Assembly (NCBI GenBank): GCA_002692965.1
Contig: NZNC01000003.1
Span: 152,329-216,328 of the forward strand
Direction: 5' to 3'
DNA from: Haliea sp.
Lineage (GTDB): Bacteria > Pseudomonadota > Gammaproteobacteria > Pseudomonadales > Halieaceae
Length of the DNA: 64,000 bases
This document shows, in pieces, positions 27,640 through 37,018 of the stretch. Under the pieces are notes generated by a model, which was not told the DNA's origin, searched no databases, and saw nothing but the letters and a program-made list of their open reading frames with translations. The position numbers and the translations under genes are program-made. Numbering within the stretch: position 1 is the first letter of the stretch; each line of letters starts with the position of its first letter.

Positions 27640-28398
27640 TCAGGTACCCAGGTTGGCGGCGCGTTCCAGGGCGGCGTTATCGAGCACGTGGATCTCCTTG
27701 TTGTCCACGGCGAGGACACCGTTTTTCTGCAGCCGGCTGAAAACCCGGCTGATGGTCTCCACCGTCAGGCCGAGATAGTTGCCGATGTCGATGCGCGACA
27801 TCGGCAGCCGGAACTGGGTGGCGCTGAGATGGCGGCGGGCGTTGCGCCGGGCAATGCTCAAGAGCAGCGTGGCGACGCGCTCCTCCGCGGCGTTCTTGGA
27901 CAGCAGGGTGATCAGCAGCTGGTCCTCGGTAATTTCCCGGCTCATCAGCTGGAACAGGTGGCGCTGCAGCCCGGGGAGGTGGGCGCTGAGGCGTTCCAGG
28001 GAGTCGAAGGGGATGGCGCAGATGGCCGAGGTTTCCAGTGCCCGGGCAGAGGAAGCATGGGCACCGCTGCTGATGCCATCCATGCCGAGGATTTCACCGG
28101 GGAAGTAGAAGCCGGTGACCTGTTCGCGGCCGTCGCCGGTGGTGCGAAAGGCCTTGACGGCCCCCGAGCGCACGGCGTAGATCGACTCGAAGGGGGCGCC
28201 CTCGCGGTAGAGCAGGTCGTTCTTCTGCAGGGGCTTGCTGCGCTGGATGATGCGCTCCAGGCGGTCGAGATCCTCGCCGTTGAGGGCCAGCGGCAGACAG
28301 ATCTGGCTCAGCCGGCAGGTGTCACAGCTGACCCGGTACTCGTGGCTGCAGGCACTGCCGATGTTGGCGTCGCTGGAGTTGGCCATTCGCGCTGACAC
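27640..28398 (-). CDS. Oxygen-sensing Crp/Fnr regulator (Anr/FNR type)
   Basis: A 252-residue protein. The N-terminal cluster SCDTCRLSQICLPLAL gives three Fe-S cysteines in FNR spacing, and the fourth is in TSAICAIPFDSL. The cNMP-binding-type fold has YFPGEILGMDG, and the C-terminal HTH reads SRIDIGNYLGLTVETISRVF with the FNR-type Glu/Ser/Arg recognition helix. I choose GTG 28398 behind GAGGGG; ATG 28386 would be further from a ribosome site. It adjoins the cbb3 operon and is the likely activator of FNR boxes at 17501, 17542 and 27600. Confidence 0.94.
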   Translation of the reverse strand: MSARMANSSDANIGSACSHEYRVSCDTCRLSQICLPLALNGEDLDRLERIIQRSKPLQKNDLLYREGAPFESIYAVRSGAVKAFRTTGDGREQVTGFYFPGEILGMDGISSGAHASSARALETSAICAIPFDSLERLSAHLPGLQRHLFQLMSREITEDQLLITLLSKNAAEERVATLLLSIARRNARRHLSATQFRLPMSRIDIGNYLGLTVETISRVFSRLQKNGVLAVDNKEIHVLDNAALERAANLGT

Positions 28399-28451
28399 GT
28401 CATTCCCCTCGGGGCTCGCTGGAGTCGCCCGCCAGTATATCGGAAATCCAA

Positions 28452-28480
28452 CAGGGGGCCCAAGCAATGTGCGCCCCCTG
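28452..28480 (-). terminator. Hairpin between LuxR and Fnr genes
   Basis: CAGGGGGC (28452-28459) and GCCCCCTG (28473-28480) form an 8-bp stem with a 13-base loop, 18 bases after the LuxR stop. There is no T tract on the minus strand; termination is inferred from position. Confidence 0.4.
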
Positions 28481-28497
28481 CTCTCGCTTAGGCCACC

Positions 28498-29679
28498 TCA
28501 GGCCAGTGAGGCGACGCTTTTCAGGACCAGGCGCACCAGCTCGGCCTGGCGCGAGACGCCGGTCTTGGCGAAGATCGACTTGAGCTGCGCGCGGGCAGTG
28601 TGCTGGGAGATGTTCTGGGCCTCGGAGACCTCCGCCAGGCTCAGCCCCCGGGAGAGCAGAATGGCCAGGTTGGATTCCGCCGGGGTCAGGTCGAACAGCT
28701 GGCCCAGGGTGGCCTGGGAGGCGGATTCGCGGATGTCGGGGTCGGAGATGAACACCGCCACACAGGGGCTGGACTGCCCCTCGCCCCACTCCGAAGCCGG
28801 GACCGGGCGCAGCACCAGCCCGAGCTGGGCGCGCCCGGCGGAGCGCGGCACGCGCAGCGCCCGCACCACCGAGGTTTCACCGCGGTGCTGGGCGCGGACG
28901 ATGGTCTCCAGGGCGTTCTGCAGCTCGCGGTTGCTGTCGCGGCTTTCGATCACCAGGTGTTGCCCGCGCTGGGTGATGCCGTCGGCTTCGTCGAGCATGG
29001 CCTTGGCCACGGCGTTGGTACTGAGCACGTGGCCCTGCTCGTCGAGCAGCACGCTGGCCACCGACAGGCGCTCCACCGCGCCGGCGTAGAGGTCGCGCTC
29101 GGAGGTGGTGCGGCCGAGGGTGGCGTAGAGCTGGATGGCCAGGCGCAGGTGCGGCACCAGGCGCTCCAGCAGCGCGCGCTCGCTGTTGCTGAAGGAGGCC
29201 TCGTCCCGGCGGCGGGAAAAGCGCAGGCGGGCCAGCATGCCCCCCGGCTCCACGGTATCCACGCCGAGGATGCGGAACAGTCCGGCGGGCTCCAGGTAGT
29301 GGCGGTAATACTCGGAGTGAATCAACTCGTCGTCGGCGAGTACATCCTCCAGCGTGACCACGCGATCCGGCGGCAGATTGACAAAGGGGTCGAGGGCGAA
29401 GAACTGCTCGCGGTAGGCGGTGACCTCCCAGTCGTTGGGGTCGGAGAGCGTCGCCTGCTGGCGGTCGCGCAGGCTGTTGAGGATCACCCCGCGGTCGTCC
29501 TCGGCCGGCGGGCGCAGCACCAGCGAGACCACGTGGGCGTCGAACAGCTCGCGCAGCAGGGGCAGGGCGGTGGCCCAGGGCGGCTCCTCCAGCGGACCGC
29601 GGTAGAGGGCATCCAGCAGTGCGTCGTAGCCCGCCGGTATCGCCCCGCTGTAGGCCAGCAGCTCGCGCCCGACACTCAT
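28498..29679 (-). CDS. LuxR-type transcriptional regulator
   Basis: A 393-residue protein. The C-terminal HTH is LTPAESNLAILLSRGLSLAE ... QNISQHTARAQLKSIFAKTG. The N-terminal about 300 residues show PAS/GAF-like elements (GRTTSERDLYAGAVERLSVA, LLDEQGHVLSTNAVAKAML) and no autoinducer-domain or receiver signature. The start at 29679 overlaps the stop of the DUF1631-GGDEF-EAL gene (ATGA), so the two are translationally coupled and probably act together. Ligand unknown. Confidence 0.88.
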   Translation of the reverse strand: MSVGRELLAYSGAIPAGYDALLDALYRGPLEEPPWATALPLLRELFDAHVVSLVLRPPAEDDRGVILNSLRDRQQATLSDPNDWEVTAYREQFFALDPFVNLPPDRVVTLEDVLADDELIHSEYYRHYLEPAGLFRILGVDTVEPGGMLARLRFSRRRDEASFSNSERALLERLVPHLRLAIQLYATLGRTTSERDLYAGAVERLSVASVLLDEQGHVLSTNAVAKAMLDEADGITQRGQHLVIESRDSNRELQNALETIVRAQHRGETSVVRALRVPRSAGRAQLGLVLRPVPASEWGEGQSSPCVAVFISDPDIRESASQATLGQLFDLTPAESNLAILLSRGLSLAEVSEAQNISQHTARAQLKSIFAKTGVSRQAELVRLVLKSVASLA

Positions 29680-32600
29680 GTCGCCACCCTGGAGAGGTCC
29701 CGGGTGACTTCGTCCAGGAGCACCGGACGCCCGATGCCCCAGCCCTGCAGGTAGTCCACGCCTATCTCCCGAAGCTGCTCCATGACCGACTGGTTCTCCA
29801 CGCATTCAGCGATGGTTTCCTGACCCAGGAAGTGGGCCAGGTCGTTGATGGCGCGGGCCATGGCGAGGTCGCTCGGGTTGGTCTCCAGGCCCTGAACGAA
29901 GCTGCCGTCGATCTTGACATAGTCCACCGGAAGCTCACGCAGGTAATTGTGGCTCTCCAGCCCGGTGCCGAAGTCGTCGATGGAGAATTTGCAGCCGATG
30001 TTGCGGAAAGCGCGCACGAAGTCCGCCGCGCGGGTGAGATTGTTGATGGTGCCGACCTCGGTGATTTCAAAGCACAGGCGGTTGGTGCCGACACCGAACT
30101 CGGAGATCTGCTCGAAGAGGAAGTCCATGAAGCTGTCGTCAGTCACGCTGCTGCCGGAGAGGTTGATCGCCACCGCCGGCACCACTTTCTGGGCGTCCAT
30201 CAGGCCGCTGATCCAGCGGAAGGCCTCGCGCACCACCCAGCGATCCACCAGGGGCATCAGGCGGTAGCGCTCGGCAGACTGTATGAAGGGCAGGGGCGAG
30301 CCCGGCCGGCCCTCGCTGTCGCGCACCGCCAGCAGCAGCTCGTAGTGGCGCGTCGCCAGTTGCTGGCCGTCGATGGCGGTCTTGACGATGGGCTGTGCCC
30401 GCAACACGAAGCGGTCGCTGTTCATCGCCTCTTCCAGGGCGCGGCGCGAACGCTGATGCTCCTGTCGCTGGCGCGCGACCACCGCCTGGTCCTGCTGCCA
30501 GTGGCGGACGCAGTTGCCGCCCTCGCACTTGGCCGCCTCCAGCGCGGCACCGGCCTGCTCGAAGAGGCTCGCGCTGTCCGCGGTCACGTCGCGAATGGCG
30601 GCGACGCCGATCGCCACCGTAAAGCTGACCGCCTCCCCTTCGACGGGCAGGGAGGCGGCGGCAATGTCGCTGCGCACCTGTTCGGCCACCGCCATGGCCT
30701 GGCTCTCGTTGTGGTCGACCAGCAGCAGGGCGAAGCGGTCGCCCTCGAGGCGGGCGGAGGAAAGCTTGCGGCCGTGGCCCTGGCTCAGAAGCCGCGCGAA
30801 CTGGTCGAGGATCTCGTCCCCCAGCACCCGGTCGTAGACGTCGTTGACCAGGTGGAAACTGTCGATGTCCAGCAGCAGCAGGGCGTGTTCCGCCGCGTGT
30901 TGCTGGGCGTGGCGCAGGGCGCGGGCGAGTTGCTTCTCGAAGGCCTCGCGGTTGATCAGGCGGGTGACCTGGTCGTGGTTGCGCTCGAAGCTCAGATGCC
31001 GTTGCGCGGCTTCCAGCGTGCTGTACATGCTGCGGTCGACCACCGAGAGGTGTTCTTCCGGGGTCGGGGGTTTGACGCCGTGGCTGAGGCGGCGGGCCAG
31101 GGCGACCCGGCCCAGTTCCGCGACCTTCTGGCCGCGCTCATTGACGAAGAGGTAGCGCTCGCCGTCCTCGCTGATCCAGGCCAGGCGCATGCGCTGGGAG
31201 CGCCCCTGGCGGTCGCGATAGCTGAGCCAGGTGCCCAGCTCGAGCTGTTCCACGCGGCGTACCCAGCGGCGCAGGTGGCGGGTTTGTTCGATGCGCTGGC
31301 GCTGGCGCTGAACGCGCTGGTCCTCGCTCTCCGCCGCTTCGGGGGCCGCGGTCAGGGCGACGGGGGTGTCCCCCGCGAGAATGCCGCGCAGGGTGTCCAG
31401 GTGGGCGGTGATCTCCGGCGAGCCGAGGCTCGCGGCGCTGATCTGCTGCTCCAGCAGGTCGACGAAGGGGCCGGCCTCCAGGGCCTGCTGCACCAGGGCA
31501 TCGCCGTCCAGGGCCCCCTCGTCGCGCTCCTGCAGCCAGCCGGCCAGCTGTTGCAGCATGTGGGCCTGCTCCCGCCAGTCCTCGCTGTCGGGCCCCTGCT
31601 TGACCCGCACCAGCACCATCAGGTCGCGCCAGCCGCCGGCCAGCACCTCCAGCAGGATCGCGGGGGCCTCCGGGGAGGGCAGGGTCTGGGCAATCAGCTG
31701 GTCCACGGCCTGCCGGGCACGCTCCAGCCTGGCCTTGCCCTCCCGCGCCGCCACCACCCGCTCGATATTGCGGTTGAGGGCGCTGGCCTGCTGCTGACCG
31801 AGGTGTTCCAGCTGTGTCAGCGCATCGGCGAAGACGCTGCTGTCGCCGTCGTAGCGTTCGGCAATCTCCCCGGCAATCGCCTGCAGCCGCTGCTCCAGCA
31901 CCCGGTTGGGAAAGTTGGCCTCGGTCGCCAGGGCGGCCAGGCGGTCCATCAGCTGCCGGGCCGGGTGGGCCGGGTCGAGGAAGAAGTGCGGTTCGTGCAG
32001 GGCCAGTCGGGCCAGGGGCAATTGCAGGCGCTCGACCGTCGGCCGCAGGGCTTCGTGCAGGTTGAAATGGGCATCCAGGGTCCCGAACAGCCGGTCCACC
32101 AGCTGCAGGCGGCTGCGGCTCTCGCGGTTGACGCCGCGGGTGCCGGCCAGCTCGGGCAGGGCATCCAGGTGCTCCTCCAGCCAGCTCAGCAGCGAGCCCG
32201 CGCGCTGCAGCGCCGCCTGCAGCTCGGCCGGATCCCGCTGCTGCAGCGCGGCCAGGCTCTGGGCGACCTCGCTTTCCCCGGCCAGGCCACCGCTGCCGGG
32301 CTGGCCGTCTGCGGGCGCTGGGGCATGGGGTGCCTGTGTTTCCAGGGCGCGCAGCACCGACGCATAGAGGGCCGCGGCGCGGGGTTCCTCGGCCGCGGCG
32401 GGCTCTGCGCCGGTGTCCTCGCTCGCGTCGCTCAGGGGTCGCGCGTCCACGGGGCTGTCATTGCCGGCGGCACCGCGCGCCTCGGCAATCAGGCGTCGCC
32501 GCTGCGACTGGCGCTGCTGCACGGTGGCCTGCTTGAGCAGCGAGCCCCGGGAACGGATCTCCTGTTCCAGGCCGGGGCGCACGCCGTGCTCCTCGAGCCA

Positions 32601-33215
32601 CGCATTCAGGCTGCGGTAGTCGGTGTCCAGGGGGCGGATGAACTCGCGGATGAAGCACTCGAAGATGCGCGGCAGGGTGCGGGCGGGAATGCGCTGCTCC
32701 TCGAGGGCGCGCTGCAGGGCGCGGGTCAGCTGTGCGGGGTGTTCCGGCAGGCGCAATCGCAGGGGGTCAATGCCCGCCAGTTGCGCCACGCGGATCTGCA
32801 GCGCCTCGATCGCCGGGCTGTGCAGTTCCTCACCGACGCTGACCACGCGTTCCTGGGCCAGGAAATCCTCGAAAGCGTCGAGGTCGACCAGGTCCAGGGC
32901 GCCGCCGCTCTCGATCACGTCCCACCACTGGTCGTGCTGCTCCGCCGGCGGACAGAGGTCGTCGCGGAAGCGCCCCAGCTCGACCAGCCAGCGCTCGCTC
33001 AGGACCGTGCGGCGCTGGCGCAGCAACATCAGGCAGTCCATCAGGCTGCCGCGGCCAATGCCCGGCGCGCGCGGGCTGTGGGACAGTTCGGTGAGATAGT
33101 CGATCAGTGCGTCGACGAAGTCGCTCATGCGCCGCCCCAGCACCTGGTCGCTGTAGCGGCGAAACCCGGTCAGCAGTTGACGGTTTTGAGCGTTACCTGC
33201 GATCTCGCCTGACAT
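29676..33215 (-). CDS. DUF1631-GGDEF(degenerate)-EAL protein
   Basis: A 1179-residue protein in three parts. Residues 1 to about 700 are a DUF1631-type region (LTELSHSPRAPGIGRGSLMD ... RIFECFIREFIRPLDTDYRS) ending with its PilZ-like segment (LELGTWLSYRDRQG, LFVNERGQKVAELG). Residues about 730-890 are a GGDEF fold whose active motif reads EGDRF (about 822), so cyclase activity is doubtful. Residues about 915-1165 are an EAL domain with YELLL, NLSG, FEITEV, DDFGTG and a KIDGSFV Lys; most metal ligands are kept, so c-di-GMP hydrolysis or binding is possible. No membrane helix is seen. It is the first gene of the pair with LuxR. Confidence 0.88.
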   Translation of the reverse strand: MSGEIAGNAQNRQLLTGFRRYSDQVLGRRMSDFVDALIDYLTELSHSPRAPGIGRGSLMDCLMLLRQRRTVLSERWLVELGRFRDDLCPPAEQHDQWWDVIESGGALDLVDLDAFEDFLAQERVVSVGEELHSPAIEALQIRVAQLAGIDPLRLRLPEHPAQLTRALQRALEEQRIPARTLPRIFECFIREFIRPLDTDYRSLNAWLEEHGVRPGLEQEIRSRGSLLKQATVQQRQSQRRRLIAEARGAAGNDSPVDARPLSDASEDTGAEPAAAEEPRAAALYASVLRALETQAPHAPAPADGQPGSGGLAGESEVAQSLAALQQRDPAELQAALQRAGSLLSWLEEHLDALPELAGTRGVNRESRSRLQLVDRLFGTLDAHFNLHEALRPTVERLQLPLARLALHEPHFFLDPAHPARQLMDRLAALATEANFPNRVLEQRLQAIAGEIAERYDGDSSVFADALTQLEHLGQQQASALNRNIERVVAAREGKARLERARQAVDQLIAQTLPSPEAPAILLEVLAGGWRDLMVLVRVKQGPDSEDWREQAHMLQQLAGWLQERDEGALDGDALVQQALEAGPFVDLLEQQISAASLGSPEITAHLDTLRGILAGDTPVALTAAPEAAESEDQRVQRQRQRIEQTRHLRRWVRRVEQLELGTWLSYRDRQGRSQRMRLAWISEDGERYLFVNERGQKVAELGRVALARRLSHGVKPPTPEEHLSVVDRSMYSTLEAAQRHLSFERNHDQVTRLINREAFEKQLARALRHAQQHAAEHALLLLDIDSFHLVNDVYDRVLGDEILDQFARLLSQGHGRKLSSARLEGDRFALLLVDHNESQAMAVAEQVRSDIAAASLPVEGEAVSFTVAIGVAAIRDVTADSASLFEQAGAALEAAKCEGGNCVRHWQQDQAVVARQRQEHQRSRRALEEAMNSDRFVLRAQPIVKTAIDGQQLATRHYELLLAVRDSEGRPGSPLPFIQSAERYRLMPLVDRWVVREAFRWISGLMDAQKVVPAVAINLSGSSVTDDSFMDFLFEQISEFGVGTNRLCFEITEVGTINNLTRAADFVRAFRNIGCKFSIDDFGTGLESHNYLRELPVDYVKIDGSFVQGLETNPSDLAMARAINDLAHFLGQETIAECVENQSVMEQLREIGVDYLQGWGIGRPVLLDEVTRDLSRVAT

Positions 33216-33328
33216 GCAATCCCTGCGGCTGGGGGAGCCGCGCGCAGCGCGTCACTGCCGCGGATCCTCGGACGGTATGCCTGCGAGTATACCCCCAGCG
33301 GGCGCCGGGGGTGAACTGATCCGCCGGT

Positions 33329-35320
33329 CTAGCGGTCTTTTCCGCGCAGGCGAAAGGCCATGATGGCGTCGCCGGACTCCGACCAGCCGTGGCCGCCGGC
33401 GGCGAGTACCACGAACTGCTGCCCACTGCGGCTGCCGCGGAAGCTGAGCGGGGTGGCGTTGCCGGTGTAGGGCAGGTCGTACTCCCAGACCACCTCGCCA
33501 CTGAGCAGGTCGAAGGCGCGGAAGTAGCTGTCGGTGGTGGCGGCGATGAAGACCAGCCCGCCGGCCGTCACCAGCGGGCCACCGGCGTTCGGCGTGCCGG
33601 TCTCGAACCACAGGGGCCAGGGGGCCTGGCCGCGGGTGGTGCCCAGGGGCCGGCGCCAGAGGACCTCGCCGCTGGCCAGGTCGACCGCGGTCAGGGTGCC
33701 CCAGGGACGCGGGTTGCAGGGCGCCCCCAGCGGGGAGAACAGCGGGAAGCGCTTGACCCCGTAGGCGCTGCCGGTCATCGGGTAGTACTCCAGGGGGTAA
33801 CTGCCCTGGGGGTTGAGCGCGTCGTAGTCGTCCCGGGGAATCAGCTGTACCACCGAGGCCAGGTGCATCTGGTTGACCACTAGGATGCCGCGCCCGGGGT
33901 CGATGCCCACGCCGCCCCAGTTGATACCGCCAGTGGTACTGGGGTAGAGCACGCTGCCCTCGAGCGAGGGGGGCGTGAACATGCCCTCGTTGCGGTATTT
34001 CGCCAGTTCCCGCTGGCAGGCCAGCTTGTCCAGCCAGACGAAGCCGTCCATGTCGTCTTCGCTGAGCTGCTGCGGCAGATGCAGGGGGCTGGGATGGGTG
34101 GGAAAGGGCTGGGTTGGCGACAGTTGCTCTCCCGGCACGCCGTCCTGGGGCACGGGCCGCTCTTCCACCGGGTACAGCGGCTCGCCGGTGGCGCGGTCGA
34201 GCAGGAAGATGTGCCCCATCTTGGTGGCCTGGGCCAGGCCCGGGCGGCCGCCGCCGACACCCGGCAGCTGGAACAGGGTCGGCTGCGAGGCGACATCGTA
34301 GTCCCAGACGTCGTGGTGCACGGTCTGGAAGTGCCAGCGGTACTCGCCGGTGGCGGCGTCCAGGGCCACCACCGAGGAGCCGTAGGTGTCCAGGCCGTCG
34401 CGGTCGCCGCCGTAGAGGTCGGGGGAGGGGTTGCCGGTGGGCACATAGACCAGGCCGAGTTCCGGGTCGCCGGACATCGGTGCCCAGACATTGGGGCTGC
34501 CCAGGTGATAGCGGGCCTGGCCCCGCTCGTCGCGGTGGCGCTCGCGGTAGTTCTCGGTCACCGGTTCCCAGGCCCAGGCCAGCTCGCCACTGCGCACGTC
34601 GAAGGCCCGCACCACGCCGCTGGGCACGTCGACGCGGTCGTTGTCGGGGACCATGGCGCCCAGGACTGCGACGTCATCCTGGATCCAGGGGGGCGAGGTG
34701 GGGTAGTACTCGAAGGGCCCGGCGCCGGTGATCTCCTCTTTCAGCGCCACCCGGCCATTGTCGCCGAAGTCTGCGCAGGGCTCACCGTCCCGGGCATCCA
34801 GGGCAATCAGTTCGGCGTCCCGGGTGCCATAGAGGATACGTGTGCCGCAGTGCTGGCCGCGCTCCGCCGGCTCGCCGCTCTCCCAGTAGGCCACACCGCG
34901 GCAGACCACCGGGTAGAGGCCGCTGTGGCGGTTGCGCACCTCGGGGTCGAAGGACCAGCGCTCGGCGCCGGTCTCGGCATCCAGGGCGAAGACCCGGCCG
35001 AAGGGGGTGCAGTAAAAGAGGCTGTCCTCGACCACCAGCGGGGTCACCTGCAGGGAGGCGAAGCCCCACTCCCCGGTGCCGTCGCTGGTATCCCCGGAGC
35101 GGTGTTCCCAGGCCAGCTCGAGCTGCTCCACATTGCCGGCGTGGATCTCGCCGAGGGGGCTGAACTGGCGCGCGCCCTCGCCGCCGTAGTGGCGCCACTC
35201 CGCGGTGTCGGGGCCCGCTGGAGGCGCCTCGCCCGCTGCCTGGGGCGGGGTGCCGCTGCCGGCCTGGCAACCGGCGGTGAGGGCGAGCAGGGCAAGCAGA
35301 GCTGGGCGCAAAGCGGACAT
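33329..35320 (-). CDS. PQQ-dependent dehydrogenase, lipoprotein form
   Basis: A 663-residue protein with a lipobox signal (ALLALTAGC) followed by a Pro/Ala-rich linker. It then has an eight-bladed quinoprotein propeller like the glucose/quinate dehydrogenases: WRHYGGEGARQFSPL, AGNVEQLELAWEHRSGD, TVHHDVWDYDVASQP, TTGGINWGG and PWGTLTAVDLASGEVLWRRPLG. The membrane domain of GDH is absent. It likely oxidises a sugar or alcohol in the periplasm, passing electrons to a quinone or cytochrome; substrate unknown. The SDR gene ends six bases before its start, so the pair is an operon. A 113-base gap to the DUF1631 gene holds nothing notable. Confidence 0.9.
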   Translation of the reverse strand: MSALRPALLALLALTAGCQAGSGTPPQAAGEAPPAGPDTAEWRHYGGEGARQFSPLGEIHAGNVEQLELAWEHRSGDTSDGTGEWGFASLQVTPLVVEDSLFYCTPFGRVFALDAETGAERWSFDPEVRNRHSGLYPVVCRGVAYWESGEPAERGQHCGTRILYGTRDAELIALDARDGEPCADFGDNGRVALKEEITGAGPFEYYPTSPPWIQDDVAVLGAMVPDNDRVDVPSGVVRAFDVRSGELAWAWEPVTENYRERHRDERGQARYHLGSPNVWAPMSGDPELGLVYVPTGNPSPDLYGGDRDGLDTYGSSVVALDAATGEYRWHFQTVHHDVWDYDVASQPTLFQLPGVGGGRPGLAQATKMGHIFLLDRATGEPLYPVEERPVPQDGVPGEQLSPTQPFPTHPSPLHLPQQLSEDDMDGFVWLDKLACQRELAKYRNEGMFTPPSLEGSVLYPSTTGGINWGGVGIDPGRGILVVNQMHLASVVQLIPRDDYDALNPQGSYPLEYYPMTGSAYGVKRFPLFSPLGAPCNPRPWGTLTAVDLASGEVLWRRPLGTTRGQAPWPLWFETGTPNAGGPLVTAGGLVFIAATTDSYFRAFDLLSGEVVWEYDLPYTGNATPLSFRGSRSGQQFVVLAAGGHGWSESGDAIMAFRLRGKDR

Positions 35321-35326
35321 GAGCGG

Positions 35327-36103
35327 CTACCGGTCGGTGTTGGCGGCGTCCAGGAAGGCGGGCTTTTCCCCGCCGCCGTGGACCGCGAAACTGGTGCCGC
35401 TGACGTAGGACGACAGCGGCGACCCCAGGAACAGGCAGGCGTTGCCGATATCCCCGGGCACCGCCATGCGCCCCAGGGGGATGGTGCGGCCAACCGCGGC
35501 CACGCCCTCGGCGTCACCGTAGTGCAGGTGCGATTGCTCGGTCTCCACCAGGCCGGCGATGACGGCGTTGACGCGCACTTTCGGGCCCCACTCCACGGCG
35601 AGGGAGTGGCCCAGGTTGACCAGGCCGGCCTTGGCGGCGCCGTAGGCGGCGGTGCCGGGGGAGGGGCGGATGGTGCTCACGCTGGCGATGTTGATGATGC
35701 TGCCGCCGTCCTCCTGCCCCTGCATCACCCGGTTGGCCAGCTGCGCGGCGTGCAGGGGCGCGGTCAGGTTGAGGGTGATGATCGACTCGTGGAAGCGCGG
35801 GGAGACGCTGGCCGCCTCGGCGTAGGGTGCGCCGCCGGCGTTGTTCACCAGCACGTCGAGGCGCCCGAAGCGTTCCACCACCTGGTTGATCATGGCCTCG
35901 AGTTGGTCGTACTTGCGCACGTCACAGGTGAAGAAGACCGCCTCGCGATCGCCGACAGCGGGCAGGGTTTCCGGCGGGTTGCGCCCGCAGATGGCGACGT
36001 CGGCGCCGGCCTCGAGGAAGCGCTCCGTGATTCCCTTGCCGACGCCCTTGCCCCCTCCGGTAACCAGTACGGTGCGGCCAGTGAAATCCAGCGGGTTGTG
36101 CAT
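35327..36103 (-). CDS. Short-chain dehydrogenase/reductase
   Basis: A 258-residue classical SDR with TGGGKGVGKGI, VNNAGGAPYAEA, Ser in IASVSTIRP, and YGAAKAGLVNL. The usual C-terminal substrate loop is followed by YVSGTSFAVHGGGEKP. It is the first gene of a two-gene operon with the PQQ enzyme and is divergent from the F420 operon (228-base gap). Mycobacterial-type SDRs of this kind act on steroid or acyl alcohols; the substrate here is not known. Confidence 0.9.
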   Translation of the reverse strand: MHNPLDFTGRTVLVTGGGKGVGKGITERFLEAGADVAICGRNPPETLPAVGDREAVFFTCDVRKYDQLEAMINQVVERFGRLDVLVNNAGGAPYAEAASVSPRFHESIITLNLTAPLHAAQLANRVMQGQEDGGSIINIASVSTIRPSPGTAAYGAAKAGLVNLGHSLAVEWGPKVRVNAVIAGLVETEQSHLHYGDAEGVAAVGRTIPLGRMAVPGDIGNACLFLGSPLSSYVSGTSFAVHGGGEKPAFLDAANTDR

Positions 36104-36164
36104 GATCTTGGGTTCCTTGCTGTGCGGTTTCGGGTCTGTGGCGGCGGCGTGCCGGCAACTTGTG

Positions 36165-36193
36165 GTCGCCGGTTGAATTGCCTAAGATGCCAC
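36165..36193 (+). promoter_or_regulatory. Possible promoter of the F420 operon
   Basis: TTGTGG and TAAGAT with a 17-bp spacer lie about 140 bases before npdG. Matches to consensus are partial. No other clear signal is seen in the divergent gap 36104-36331. Confidence 0.3.
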
Positions 36194-36331
36194 GGCTTCG
36201 CGCATCCTACCCGCTTCCCCGGTGATCCGGAAATGTCGGAGGAGGCGCTGCACTGTCGGGGGTGGACTTTCGCCGGCCCGGTTGGCCAGGCTAAACCGGT
36301 CACCCCTCCATCCAGCTAGCAGGACATAACT

Positions 36332-37018
36332 ATGGCAACTGATTCTTTGCCCGTGCTCGCCATTCTCGGCGGCACCGGGGATCTCGGCACGGGTCTGGCA
36401 CGGCGCTGGGCCAAGGCGGGCTACCGCGTCATCATCGGTTCGCGGACCCAGGACAAGGCGGAAGCCGCGGTGGCCGACCTGGAGAAGGTCATGGCCGAGC
36501 GCGGCCTGGAGCGGGTGGATGTCGAGGCCATGGAGAACCTGGCCGCGGCCCAGGCGGCGGACATCGTTGCCATCACCGTTCCCTTCAGCCATCAGAAGAG
36601 CACGCTGGAAAGCGTGGCGGCGGCCCTGCAGGGCAAGATCCTGATCGACGTCACCGTCCCCCTGGTGCCGCCGAAGGTGGCCCGCGTACAGCTGCCGGAA
36701 GAGGGCAGCGCCGGCCAGATCGCCCAGAATCTGCTGGGCGAGGGCGTCAAGGTTGTCTCCGCCTTCCAGAACGTCGCCGCGGCACACCTCCAGGGCGACG
36801 GCCCGGTGGACTGCGATGTACTGGTCTGCGGCAACAGCAAGGACGCCCGCGGTGAGGTGATCCAGCTGGTCGAGGCGGCCGGCATGCGTGGCTTCCACGC
36901 CGGGATGATCAACAACGCCGCGGCCGCCGAGGCCCTGACCTCGGTGCTGATCGTGATCAACAAGCAGTACAGCTGCCATGCCGGCATCCGCATCAGCGGC
37001 CTGGACAGCCATGAATGA
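36332..37018 (+). CDS. npdG: F420-dependent NADP reductase (NpdG/Fno)
   Basis: A 228-residue protein with NADP-binding LAILGGTGDLGTGLARRWA, then VIIGSRTQDKAEAA with the NADP-phosphate Ser/Arg, and VAITVPFSHQKSTLE, DVTVPLVPP and SAFQNVAAAHLQ of the NPDG family. It transfers hydride between NADPH and F420, supplying F420H2. It starts the operon with AGGACAT as RBS, and its stop overlaps the cofE start (ATGA). Its presence shows the host uses, and does not merely make, F420. Confidence 0.93.
   Translation: MATDSLPVLAILGGTGDLGTGLARRWAKAGYRVIIGSRTQDKAEAAVADLEKVMAERGLERVDVEAMENLAAAQAADIVAITVPFSHQKSTLESVAAALQGKILIDVTVPLVPPKVARVQLPEEGSAGQIAQNLLGEGVKVVSAFQNVAAAHLQGDGPVDCDVLVCGNSKDARGEVIQLVEAAGMRGFHAGMINNAAAAEALTSVLIVINKQYSCHAGIRISGLDSHE

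Noticed and set aside
30733..30750. Active diguanylate cyclase in the DUF1631 fusion
   Set aside because: The signature reads EGDRF in place of GGDEF, so cyclase activity is not claimed.
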